From assembly GCA_021801305.1 (NCBI GenBank), contig JAJYYD010000070.1:1-5584 (forward strand): a stretch of DNA of 5,584 nt, written 5' to 3'. The translations under genes were made by a program, and so were the position numbers. The notes beneath the pieces are model-generated. The model did not search any database. It worked only from the letters and a program-made list of their open reading frames with translations, and was not told the DNA's origin. Origin of the DNA: Thermoplasmata archaeon. Its GTDB lineage: Archaea > Thermoplasmatota > Thermoplasmata > Thermoplasmatales > Thermoplasmataceae. Positions 1 through 5,584 of this stretch are shown one piece after another. Every line of letters begins with the position of its first letter. The first letter of the stretch is position 1.

Positions 1-419
1 ACATAACCGAGGGGCAGACAGTCCTTAGCAGGGACCTTTTAAGAAAGGGAATATATCCTCCAATAGATGTTCTGCCGTCCCTGTCAAGGCTAATGAATCA
101 GGGTATAGGGGGAGGAAGGACCAGGGAAGACCACAGGGGTGTCGCCGATCAACTCTATTCAGCCTATGCAAACGGAAAGGACCTGAGATCTCTTAGCGCA
201 ATTGTGGGTGAAGAGGCTCTGGGAGCAAATGACAGGCTCTACCTGAAATTTGCAGATGAATTCGAGAAGCGTTTCATAAACCAGGATGTATACGAGGACA
301 GGAGCATCGAGACAACACTCGACCTGGGCTGGGAACTTCTGTCAGCCCTGCCTGAAAGTGACATGAAGAGAGTGAAGAAAGACTTCATTGCAAAATACGG
401 AAAATGGAAGAAGGAGTAA
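1..419 (+). CDS. atpB: A-type ATP synthase subunit B, C-terminal part (5' truncated)
   Basis: Subunit B alternates with catalytic subunit A in the hexameric head of the archaeal A1Ao ATP synthase and holds a non-catalytic nucleotide site. The reading frame is open from base 3 at the left edge to the TAA at 417-419, giving 138 visible residues of a family usually about 460 long. The first visible residues read [12 protein letters not shown], then [16 protein letters not shown] and later TREDH and [11 protein letters not shown], all hallmarks of the A/V-type B subunit. The Arg of SLSRLM (codon 87-89) occupies the place of the arginine finger that B inserts at the A/B interface (family knowledge). 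The remainder is the helical C-terminal domain, ending KYGKWKKE. No damage is seen in the visible part. The gene is followed after one base by atpD. The ATG at 93 is internal, not a start. Identification is very secure. Confidence 0.97.
   Translation, partial: ITEGQTVLSRDLLRKGIYPPIDVLPSLSRLMNQGIGGGRTREDHRGVADQLYSAYANGKDLRSLSAIVGEEALGANDRLYLKFADEFEKRFINQDVYEDRSIETTLDLGWELLSALPESDMKRVKKDFIAKYGKWKKE
411..416 (+). promoter_or_regulatory. Shine-Dalgarno site of atpD
   Basis: AAGGAG lies 4 bases before the ATG at 421 and overlaps the last codons of atpB. It fixes the atpD start at 421 rather than the in-frame TTG at 388 inside atpB, and it suggests coupled translation from atpB. Confidence 0.7.
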
Positions 420-420
420 T

Positions 421-1068
421 ATGCCATCGGTGGATATAAGGCCTACAAGAATCGAGCTCATAAAGACCAAGAAACGGATAAAGCTTGCAAAGAGAGGCCT
501 TGATCTGCTCAAAATGAAACGGTCATCGCTAGTTCTGGAATTCTTCAATATCAGCAGGCAGGTTAAGGGAATGAGGGAAAATCTGCGCCAGGAGGTTGGA
601 GACGCAATGCAGTCCGTTAAGATGGCTGAAGTCATAGAAGGTCCAATGATGCTCGAGACCGTGGCGTACATGTCCGCAAACCAGCAGGTAGGTTCAGGCG
701 TGAAGAACGTAATGGGCGTGAAGATTCCTGAACTGACAATGAATTACAGCCAGACACTTCTTTCCAATGTATACAGGACTATTTCCGTCCCGGTCTCAAT
801 AAATGATTCCATCAAGAAATTTGAGCGTGTTTTCCAGTCAATTATTGAAATAGCAGAAAAGGAGAACTCAATGAGGAAACTTCTCCATGAGATAGAGATA
901 ACAAAGAGGAGATCCAATGCCATAGAGAACATCCTTATACCGGATCTGGTAAGGACTGCAAAGATAATCAGGATGCACCTTGACGAGATTGAAAGAGATA
1001 CATTTGCAACGCTGAAATTCATAAAGAAAAAAATGGAAAGGAAAGAGGGGGCTGGGGAGATTGTATAA
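421..1068 (+). CDS. atpD: A-type ATP synthase subunit D (central rotor shaft)
   Basis: Subunit D is the coiled-coil shaft that turns inside the A3B3 head and, with F and C, passes torque between the head and the membrane ring. The protein is 215 aa, the usual family size. The N-terminal helix carries PTRIELIKTKKRIKLAKRG followed by LDLLKMKRSSL, matching the conserved start of the family. The C-terminal helix (about residues 155-210) has TKRRSNAIENILIPDL and then DEIERDTFATLKFIKKK, the usual second half of the antiparallel coiled coil. The middle (about 70-140) is the less conserved globular part. The start at 421 is chosen because the conserved N-terminus begins there and AAGGAG precedes it. 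It begins one base after atpB ends, and its last 8 bases overlap the next small gene if that gene starts at TTG 1061. Identification is secure. Confidence 0.95.
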   Translation: MPSVDIRPTRIELIKTKKRIKLAKRGLDLLKMKRSSLVLEFFNISRQVKGMRENLRQEVGDAMQSVKMAEVIEGPMMLETVAYMSANQQVGSGVKNVMGVKIPELTMNYSQTLLSNVYRTISVPVSINDSIKKFERVFQSIIEIAEKENSMRKLLHEIEITKRRSNAIENILIPDLVRTAKIIRMHLDEIERDTFATLKFIKKKMERKEGAGEIV

Positions 1069-1234
1069 GCAGCCATGGAAGCCCTGGAAGGTTCAGGAGC
1101 CATATTTCACAAAGGAACAGATCAGGTCAAATCCCGCACTTAAAAAGTTCAGGAGGATACGCATGGCTTTCCTTATTCTCAATCCTGTCCTTACAGCGGC
1201 GATTCTGGTCATATTCGCACTGGGGGTGCTCTGA
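1061..1234 (+). CDS. Small single-pass membrane protein within the ATP synthase operon, unknown function
   Basis: This short frame fills the otherwise empty space between atpD and atpH. It reads from TTG 1061 to TGA 1232-1234 (57 aa). Residues 1-34 are hydrophilic and strongly basic, with Trp/Pro at YKQPWKPWK and a KKFRRIR stretch just before the membrane. Residues 35-57 (MAFLILNPVLTAAILVIF and on) form one hydrophobic helix that ends the protein. The basic flank predicts N-terminus inside. Codon choice (AGG, AAG, ATA) matches the neighbouring genes, which argues that it is real. It overlaps atpD by 8 bases, and its TGA shares one base with the ATG of atpH. The weak GAGGGG at 1045-1050 could serve the TTG. 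An alternative start is ATG 1163, preceded by AGGAGG, which would give a 23-aa peptide of only the membrane segment. I do not recognise the family. Methanosarcina has a small gene of unclear role, ahaG, at a similar place after ahaD; homology is not established. An accessory or assembly role in the synthase is inference from position. Confidence 0.68.
   Translation: MYKQPWKPWKVQEPYFTKEQIRSNPALKKFRRIRMAFLILNPVLTAAILVIFALGVL
1151..1156 (+). promoter_or_regulatory. Strong Shine-Dalgarno-like AGGAGG within the small gene
   Basis: AGGAGG stands 6 bases before the in-frame ATG at 1163, a textbook distance. It may drive initiation of a shorter 23-aa form of the small membrane protein. The same six bases also encode Arg-Arg with the locally favoured AGG codon, so the match may be a by-product of coding. 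Confidence 0.4.
1222..1228 (+). promoter_or_regulatory. Shine-Dalgarno site of atpH
   Basis: GGGGGTG ends 5 bases before the ATG at 1234. It sits inside the last codons of the small gene, consistent with translational coupling through the shared TGATG junction. Confidence 0.5.
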
Positions 1235-1560
1235 TGACTGATGATCTTGAAAAACTTAAACTAATCAGGGAGGCAGAAGATTCTGCCAATAAAGAAATCG
1301 AAAAAGCAAGGAAGGAATACGAGGACAGGATTTCAGAGTTCAGCCGTGGACTGGAAAATGAGGTCCAGAGGTACAGGCTGAAGACTGAGGAGGATTTCAG
1401 GAAGAACATGGAATCTTTCAGGTCTGACCTCGAAAAAAAGGCTCTTGAGATAAGGGAAAGGGGAATGCTGAAGGCCGAGAAACTCTCACTGAAGATCAGT
1501 GACAGGGAGATAGAGAAACTGGTCGAAAAGGCCCTGCTGGATTATATTAAAGAGGACTGA
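1234..1560 (+). CDS. atpH: A-type ATP synthase subunit H (peripheral stalk)
   Basis: Subunit H pairs with subunit E to form the peripheral stalks that hold the head against rotation and connect it to subunit I. The protein is 108 aa, as expected for this family, with no membrane segment. Residues about 5-90 are one continuous charged helix (EKARKEYEDRISEF, EDFRKNMESFRSDLEKKA) rich in Glu, Lys and Arg with regular hydrophobic positions, typical of a coiled coil. A short C-terminal piece (DREIEKLVEKALLDYI) resembles the family's head-binding end. The sequence alone is generic coiled coil; the assignment rests on size, composition and its place directly before atpI. The ATG at 1234 overlaps the preceding stop by one base and is served by GGGGGTG. 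Subunit E is the main alternative but is about twice as long with a globular C-terminal domain, so H is favoured. Confidence 0.88.
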   Translation: MTDDLEKLKLIREAEDSANKEIEKARKEYEDRISEFSRGLENEVQRYRLKTEEDFRKNMESFRSDLEKKALEIRERGMLKAEKLSLKISDREIEKLVEKALLDYIKED

Positions 1561-1562
1561 AA

Positions 1563-3563
1563 ATGGTGCTTTATCCGGAAAAAATGTCCAGAGTCAGGAT
1601 CATCGGATCCAATTCGTGGAGGCATTCCATAATATCATCAATCCATGATGCAGGTTTCCTGCAGCTTGAGCCAGTTGATCCCTCCATTGAAAAGATTCTT
1701 GACAGGGGAGTTTCCGGAGAACTTTACAGGAAAATATCAACCCTGCTTCAGAGGTTCAGGAGTTATGAGATGATCCTGCCTCCCATAGAGGTCAGGGACA
1801 GGATGGGGAAACTTCCCCTGGATAAACTCCTGGAAGAGGCAGAAAAGATAAACATCAGCTCGGACCTGGAATCACTGAAAGATTCAGAGACAGATATACA
1901 GGGAGAACTGAAGGAGATATCCATGAGGCTATATGCCCTGGATCTCATAGAAGGACTCAACTACGACCTCTCAATTTACAACAATTCATTCGTCACATCA
2001 TACGTGGCAATAGCAAAGGAAGAAAAAATCCAGCCTGAAATGATAAAGCAGAGGATTCCCGATGCGTCAATTTTCCCTCTCCCGTCTGGAAATTACATAG
2101 TCTCCATACCTGAAAACCTGGAATCAGAGTTCGGGAAGGCGGCAAGCGATCAATCATTCGATTTACTTCACATACCTGTCATGTCTGGTTCACCATCAGA
2201 GTACAGATCAATGCTGATGGACAAGCGGAACAAAGCAGAGGATGCCCTGAAGGTTGTAAAAAATGACCTGATGGAAATGTCTGAAACATATTACCAGAAG
2301 GTAGTCCAGTACAGGGAATCCCTTGAAATAGAGGCACGTAAGCTTGATGTCTCGGAGAAGCTCTCTTCAACAAAAAACGCATTTGTAATGGAAGGATGGG
2401 TCCCGGCAAAGAGGGTAGAAGAACTGAGAGGCATTGTGGAGAAGGCATCTTCAGGAGCATCAATTGTAAGCACTGTAGAAACAGGGGAAGAACCTCCGAC
2501 TCTTTTCAACAACCCTAAAAAATTCAGGCTTTTCGAGTTTTTTGTGCGATTCTATTCACTTCCCCAATCCGATGAATTTGATCCGACTCTTATTTTCGGC
2601 ATAATATTCCCCATATTCTTCGGTATAATGGTCGGTGACTGGGGCTACGGCCTTATAATCCTGATTGGGGCAATATGGCTCGTGAAGAGGATAGATCACC
2701 CAAGGGCGAATTCACACATACCGAAAAAGCTGAGTTCATTCGCATTGACAGTACTGGGAAAAAATCCCTTGCGGATTCTTGGGAAAACACTCATTCCCGG
2801 GTCAATACTTGCAATAATAGTTGGACTCATGTTCAATAATTTCTTCGGGTTTCCACTTCTCCCAGTTACGCTGTTCCAGACATCCACAGGCTTCTCTGGC
2901 GCACATATTGGTGCATTCCCTCCAACACCTATTGTCATTTTCCATGTGGCACTTGTCATACCAAAACTTCTCCTGCTTTCCGGTTACATAGGGCTTGCCA
3001 TGGTTACATTCGGGCTGGTTCTCGGTTTTATAAATGAGACCAGGAGGAAGCACAGGAGGGGAGCAGCAGGAAAGATTGGATGGATACTGCTTGCATGGGG
3101 AATAGCCATATTCGGGCTGAACCTCATACATCATGACACATCACTGAATCCGGCTGTGAGTTTGTCAACACCAATAGCTGTGGGACTCATAATAGCAGGA
3201 CTTATTGTGATAATAGCAACCGAGAAGGCAAGGGGTGCAATGGAAATACCATCCATAATAAGCCATGTGCTTTCATACACCAGGATACTGGGTATACTCC
3301 TTGCATCGGTGGTGCTTGCCCAGGTAATAGATCTCATCTTCATGAAGGGTGTGGAAAAATCTCCCCTCCTGGCAGTTGTGGGAATAATAATACTGATATT
3401 CGGCCAGCTTTTCAACCTTGTAATAGCAATATTTGAACCAGGAATACAGGGAGCAAGGCTTCTTTACGTGGAATTCTTCTCCAAGTTCTACAACGGTAAC
3501 GGCAAATACTTCAGGCCATTCCGGTCTGTGAGGAAATACACATCCGAAAATGAGGAAAAGTAA
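1563..3563 (+). CDS. atpI: A-type ATP synthase subunit I (membrane stator, a-subunit)
   Basis: Subunit I forms the ion half-channels against the rotating proteolipid ring and anchors the peripheral stalks. At 666 aa it has the usual length. Residues 1 to about 330 are a soluble arm with coiled-coil helices near 88-125 and 220-270, plus the conserved EGWVPAKRVEEL (about 275). From residue 340 a membrane domain of about eight helices begins with FDPTLIFGIIFPIFFGIM and GDWGYG. Arg574 in SHVLSYTRILGILLAS matches the essential channel arginine of a/I subunits. Gln629 and Arg632 in EPGIQGARLLYVEFFSKFY match the conserved Q-x-x-R of the last helix. Glu561 lies at the start of the Arg574 helix. The C-terminus (YFRPFRSVRKYTSE) is also typical. 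GAGG at 1552-1555 lies 7 bases before the ATG, and the gap to atpH is 2 bases. It is the last gene of the operon in this window and ends 6 bases from the convergent egtD stop. Identification is very secure. Confidence 0.97.
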   Translation: MVLYPEKMSRVRIIGSNSWRHSIISSIHDAGFLQLEPVDPSIEKILDRGVSGELYRKISTLLQRFRSYEMILPPIEVRDRMGKLPLDKLLEEAEKINISSDLESLKDSETDIQGELKEISMRLYALDLIEGLNYDLSIYNNSFVTSYVAIAKEEKIQPEMIKQRIPDASIFPLPSGNYIVSIPENLESEFGKAASDQSFDLLHIPVMSGSPSEYRSMLMDKRNKAEDALKVVKNDLMEMSETYYQKVVQYRESLEIEARKLDVSEKLSSTKNAFVMEGWVPAKRVEELRGIVEKASSGASIVSTVETGEEPPTLFNNPKKFRLFEFFVRFYSLPQSDEFDPTLIFGIIFPIFFGIMVGDWGYGLIILIGAIWLVKRIDHPRANSHIPKKLSSFALTVLGKNPLRILGKTLIPGSILAIIVGLMFNNFFGFPLLPVTLFQTSTGFSGAHIGAFPPTPIVIFHVALVIPKLLLLSGYIGLAMVTFGLVLGFINETRRKHRRGAAGKIGWILLAWGIAIFGLNLIHHDTSLNPAVSLSTPIAVGLIIAGLIVIIATEKARGAMEIPSIISHVLSYTRILGILLASVVLAQVIDLIFMKGVEKSPLLAVVGIIILIFGQLFNLVIAIFEPGIQGARLLYVEFFSKFYNGNGKYFRPFRSVRKYTSENEEK

Positions 3564-3569
3564 TCTGAT

Positions 3570-4535
3570 CTAAATCCTTCTCAGGAAAAAGAGTCCGAAA
3601 TAGCCATCCGGATCTTTCCATAGCTTTTCCAGTGACAGATGGTTCCGGTTGGCTATCTCCTCAAACTCCTCCGGATCATACTTGTAGGAATTCTCTGTAT
3701 GTATGAGTTCTCCCCTGTTGAATTTTATAGTTTTGCCATCCAGAACAACCTCCATGTCCTGCAGGACTTCAAGGTGCATCTCAATCCTTCCCATCTTCCT
3801 GTTGTAGAAGGCAACATGGCTGAAGCCGGAGGTTTGGAGCGAGGTGCCGAACTCACTGTTGATGCGGTTTATGAGATTAAGGTTGAACATGGCCGTAACA
3901 CCCTGTGAATCGTTATACGCGGCCTCCAGTATTGAAGGATCCTTTTTCAGGTCCACGCCTATTATGACCCCGTCATCCGGACCCAGCATGTCCATGACGT
4001 TCCAGAGGAATGCCGAAGCATCTTCAGGCTCAAAATTCCCAATGGTTGATCCCAAAAACAGCGCAATAATATTTCCGGTAAGCTGGAGGAACGGTATTTC
4101 AAAACGTGTTGTGTAATCAACGCAAAGAGCCAGTATATTCAGGTGCGGATACTTGCCAGAAAGTTTTTTCGCAGTCTCCTCAAGCTGTGAGGCCGAAATG
4201 TCCAGTGGCACATATGTGGATATGCCGTGGCAGTGGTCAAGTATCTCCATCGTCTTGACTGATCCACCGCTTCCATATTCCACAAGTGCGCTTCCCTTCT
4301 GGAAAAGGCTGCATATTTCACCTATGTTGTCCCTGATGATCATTCTCTCCTTCCTGGTCGGATAGTATTCCTCAAGCGTAGTAATCCTGTCAAAAAGTTC
4401 TGAACCTGTGCGGTCATAAAAGAATTTAGGGCTGATCTGCTTTGGTGTCCTGGACAGTCCCTGTATGATCTCTTCCCTGAAATGGGCAATTTTTGGCTTC
4501 ATGTCCACTATCCTGAGCTTCTCCGGGACTTCCAT
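3570..4535 (-). CDS. egtD: L-histidine Nalpha-methyltransferase (hercynine synthase) EgtD
   Basis: EgtD transfers three methyl groups from S-adenosylmethionine to the alpha-amino group of histidine, giving hercynine, the first step of ergothioneine synthesis in the cytosol. The protein is 321 aa, the same length as mycobacterial EgtD. Visible family motifs in order are PKFFYDRTGSELFD (35-49), EEYYPTRKER (55-64), the SAM loop VEYGSGGS (85-92), VPLDIS (109-114), FLGSTIGNFEP (160-170), GVDLKKDP (193-200), AAYNDSQGVTAMFNLNL (205-221) and TENSYKY (280-286). By hand alignment, Tyr40, Asn167, Tyr207, Glu281 and Ser283 fall on the histidine-binding residues known as Tyr39, Asn166, Tyr206, Glu282 and Ser284 in the mycobacterial enzyme, so the substrate pocket looks intact. 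The ATG shares one base with the egtB stop and has AGGTGAT 5 bases upstream. AGG/AGA codons resemble those of the atp genes, so any transfer from bacteria is old enough to be ameliorated. Other SAM methyltransferases of the same superfamily are unlikely given the TENS motif and the egtB neighbour. Confidence 0.93.
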   Translation of the reverse strand: MEVPEKLRIVDMKPKIAHFREEIIQGLSRTPKQISPKFFYDRTGSELFDRITTLEEYYPTRKERMIIRDNIGEICSLFQKGSALVEYGSGGSVKTMEILDHCHGISTYVPLDISASQLEETAKKLSGKYPHLNILALCVDYTTRFEIPFLQLTGNIIALFLGSTIGNFEPEDASAFLWNVMDMLGPDDGVIIGVDLKKDPSILEAAYNDSQGVTAMFNLNLINRINSEFGTSLQTSGFSHVAFYNRKMGRIEMHLEVLQDMEVVLDGKTIKFNRGELIHTENSYKYDPEEFEEIANRNHLSLEKLWKDPDGYFGLFFLRRI

Positions 4536-5584
4536 CAGGCATCACCTGCCAGCCTTATCCCACTGAATTCCCATCTCCTGTCAGGCTGGAAGAAATTCCT
4601 GTACGTTATTCTTATATGGTCTGCCGGAGTAACGCAGGAACCTCCCCTGAGAACCATCTGGTTGGCCATGAACTTGTGGTTGTATTCTCCAACTGAACCG
4701 GGAAGAGGAGAACTGCCTGGATAGGGAACATATGGGCTCCTGGTCCATTCCCAGAGGTCACCCAGGGCCTGCCCTGATCCATTGTCATTTTCATCAACCG
4801 GAAGTGGATGCAGGTACCATGAATCCATGAAATTGCTGTATGCTGACTTTCTGGATCCTGAAAATGCCACCTCCCACTCCTCCTCCCTGGGAAGTCTCTT
4901 TCCAGCCCAGGTGGCATAGGCATCAGCCTCATAGAAACTTACATGGGAAACAGGCTCTTCCAGGTTCAGTTTCTGTAATCCCGAAAGGGTGAAGATCTTC
5001 CATCCATTTTCGTCCTCAACCCAGTAAAGAGGGGCTTTCCAGTTATTTTTCCTTGATACTGCGAGCCCGTCGGAAAGCCAGTAAGTGGGATCCTGGTAAC
5101 CACCATCCTCCATGAATTTCAGGTATTCCCCATTTGTGACAAGCCTTTCACCAATATCAAAACCGTCAAGCCAGACCTTATGCCTTGGCGTCTCGTTGTC
5201 AAATGAAAACCGGTTTCCGGAATACCCAACTTCAAAAAGTCCCGGTTCGTGGTGCCTGTATGTCATCTTTCCTGCCATGCCGGCTTTAGCAGGTTTTGCA
5301 TCCATGTATACAGGGAAAGATGGGTTGTTGAAAAAATTGTACTTTATATCCATAAGCATGAGTTCCTGGTGCTGCTCCTCATGGTTTATCCCAAGTTCCA
5401 TTATCGACAGTGCTTCCCTGCCCTGCAGTTCATCAATGTGCGTTGAAATATCGTTCTCAACTTTCATCCTGTATTCCAGAATCCTGTCTACTATGGGCCT
5501 TGACTGTGTGCCTCTCAACTCTTTCGGGAAATAGCTGCCTATGGTTTCATAGTAAGAATTGAAAAGGTAATCAAAGGACTGGTC
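4535..5584 (-). CDS. egtB: Hercynine sulfoxide synthase EgtB (5' end beyond window)
   Basis: EgtB is a non-haem iron enzyme that uses O2 to join a thiol (gamma-glutamylcysteine or cysteine) to C2 of the hercynine imidazole as a sulfoxide. The frame stays open from the right edge to TGA 4537-4535, giving 349 visible residues of a family of about 400-450. The first ones (DQSFDYLFNSYYETIG, then RGTQSRP) are already conserved DinB-like domain, so the true start lies outside; the TTG at 5518 is internal. HEEQHQE (codons 5383 to 5363) supplies two of the three iron histidines; the third should be upstream of the edge. The second half is an FGE-sulfatase-type domain: PRHKVWLDGF, VTNGEYLKFMEDGGY, SHVSFYEADAYATWAGKRLP, GDLWEWTRSPY, GEYNHKFM, VLRGGSC and TYRNFF...RWEFSGIRLA. 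The stop overlaps the egtD start by one base. OvoA is less likely because no fused C-terminal methyltransferase is present. The related selenoneine enzyme SenA is less likely because egtD, not senB or senC, is the neighbour seen. Confidence 0.92.
   Translation of the reverse strand, partial: DQSFDYLFNSYYETIGSYFPKELRGTQSRPIVDRILEYRMKVENDISTHIDELQGREALSIMELGINHEEQHQELMLMDIKYNFFNNPSFPVYMDAKPAKAGMAGKMTYRHHEPGLFEVGYSGNRFSFDNETPRHKVWLDGFDIGERLVTNGEYLKFMEDGGYQDPTYWLSDGLAVSRKNNWKAPLYWVEDENGWKIFTLSGLQKLNLEEPVSHVSFYEADAYATWAGKRLPREEEWEVAFSGSRKSAYSNFMDSWYLHPLPVDENDNGSGQALGDLWEWTRSPYVPYPGSSPLPGSVGEYNHKFMANQMVLRGGSCVTPADHIRITYRNFFQPDRRWEFSGIRLAGDA
4541..4547 (-). promoter_or_regulatory. Shine-Dalgarno site of egtD
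   Basis: On the minus strand AGGTGAT lies 5 bases before the ATG of egtD, within the last codons of egtB. It is a near-perfect complement of the archaeal 16S 3' end and fixes the egtD start at 4535. Confidence 0.75.

Noticed and set aside
388..420. Upstream in-frame TTG as the start of atpD
   Set aside because: It lies inside atpB, adds 11 non-conserved residues and lacks a ribosome site, whereas ATG 421 has AAGGAG and the conserved family N-terminus.
2802..3134. 110-codon open frame on the - strand opposite atpI
   Set aside because: A shadow of the membrane-domain codons of atpI, Cys/Pro-rich with no family resemblance.
4164..4169. T6 run on the + strand as a terminator for the atp operon
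   Set aside because: It lies about 600 bases past atpI inside egtD and simply encodes Lys-Lys-Leu on the other strand; no supporting structure is seen.
5516..5518. TTG at the right side as the start of egtB
   Set aside because: The frame stays open to the window edge, and the upstream residues (FNSYYETIG) are conserved EgtB sequence, so the gene is 5' truncated by the window.
5112..5534. 140-codon open frame on the + strand opposite egtB
   Set aside because: It is antisense to conserved EgtB domains, and its composition reflects the complementary codons; no recognisable motif or ribosome site.

Overview
The window most resembles a chromosome segment of an acidophile-type euryarchaeon of the Thermoplasmatales or a close relative. 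The support is an archaeal (A-type) H+ ATP synthase operon, purine-rich Shine-Dalgarno sites (AGGTGAT, AAGGAG, GAGG), heavy use of AGG/AGA for Arg and ATA for Ile, and a GC content in the mid-40s percent by eye. The order-level assignment is an inference, not something the sequence proves. The whole window is coding: no gap between genes exceeds 6 bases, and I see no tRNA, rRNA, CRISPR array or insertion sequence.

Left part (1-3563, + strand): the 3' end of an A-type ATP synthase operon, in the order atpB (C-terminal part only), atpD, a small one-TM protein (57 aa, probable TTG start), atpH, atpI. Junctions are very tight: 1-base gap, 8-base overlap, 1-base overlap, 2-base gap. This implies one transcript with translational coupling. 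B is the non-catalytic head subunit, D the central rotor shaft, H a peripheral-stalk coiled coil, and I the membrane stator (a-type) subunit with the essential arginine. Subunits A, C, E, F and the proteolipid ring subunit K are not here and should lie upstream or elsewhere. The 57-aa gene between atpD and atpH is the least understood element.

Right part (3570-5584, - strand): a convergent two-gene operon, egtB then egtD, with TGA and ATG overlapping by one base. EgtD is a full-length (321 aa) histidine Nalpha-trimethyltransferase that makes hercynine. EgtB is the iron-dependent hercynine sulfoxide synthase; its start lies beyond the right edge. Together they would perform the two core steps of ergothioneine biosynthesis. 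No egtA, egtC or egtE is visible. The EgtB C-terminal motif looks more like the cysteine-using type than the gamma-glutamylcysteine-using mycobacterial type, which would fit a pathway that needs no EgtA or EgtC.

The atpI and egtD stop codons are 6 bases apart, so the two operons meet tail to tail with no room for separate terminators.
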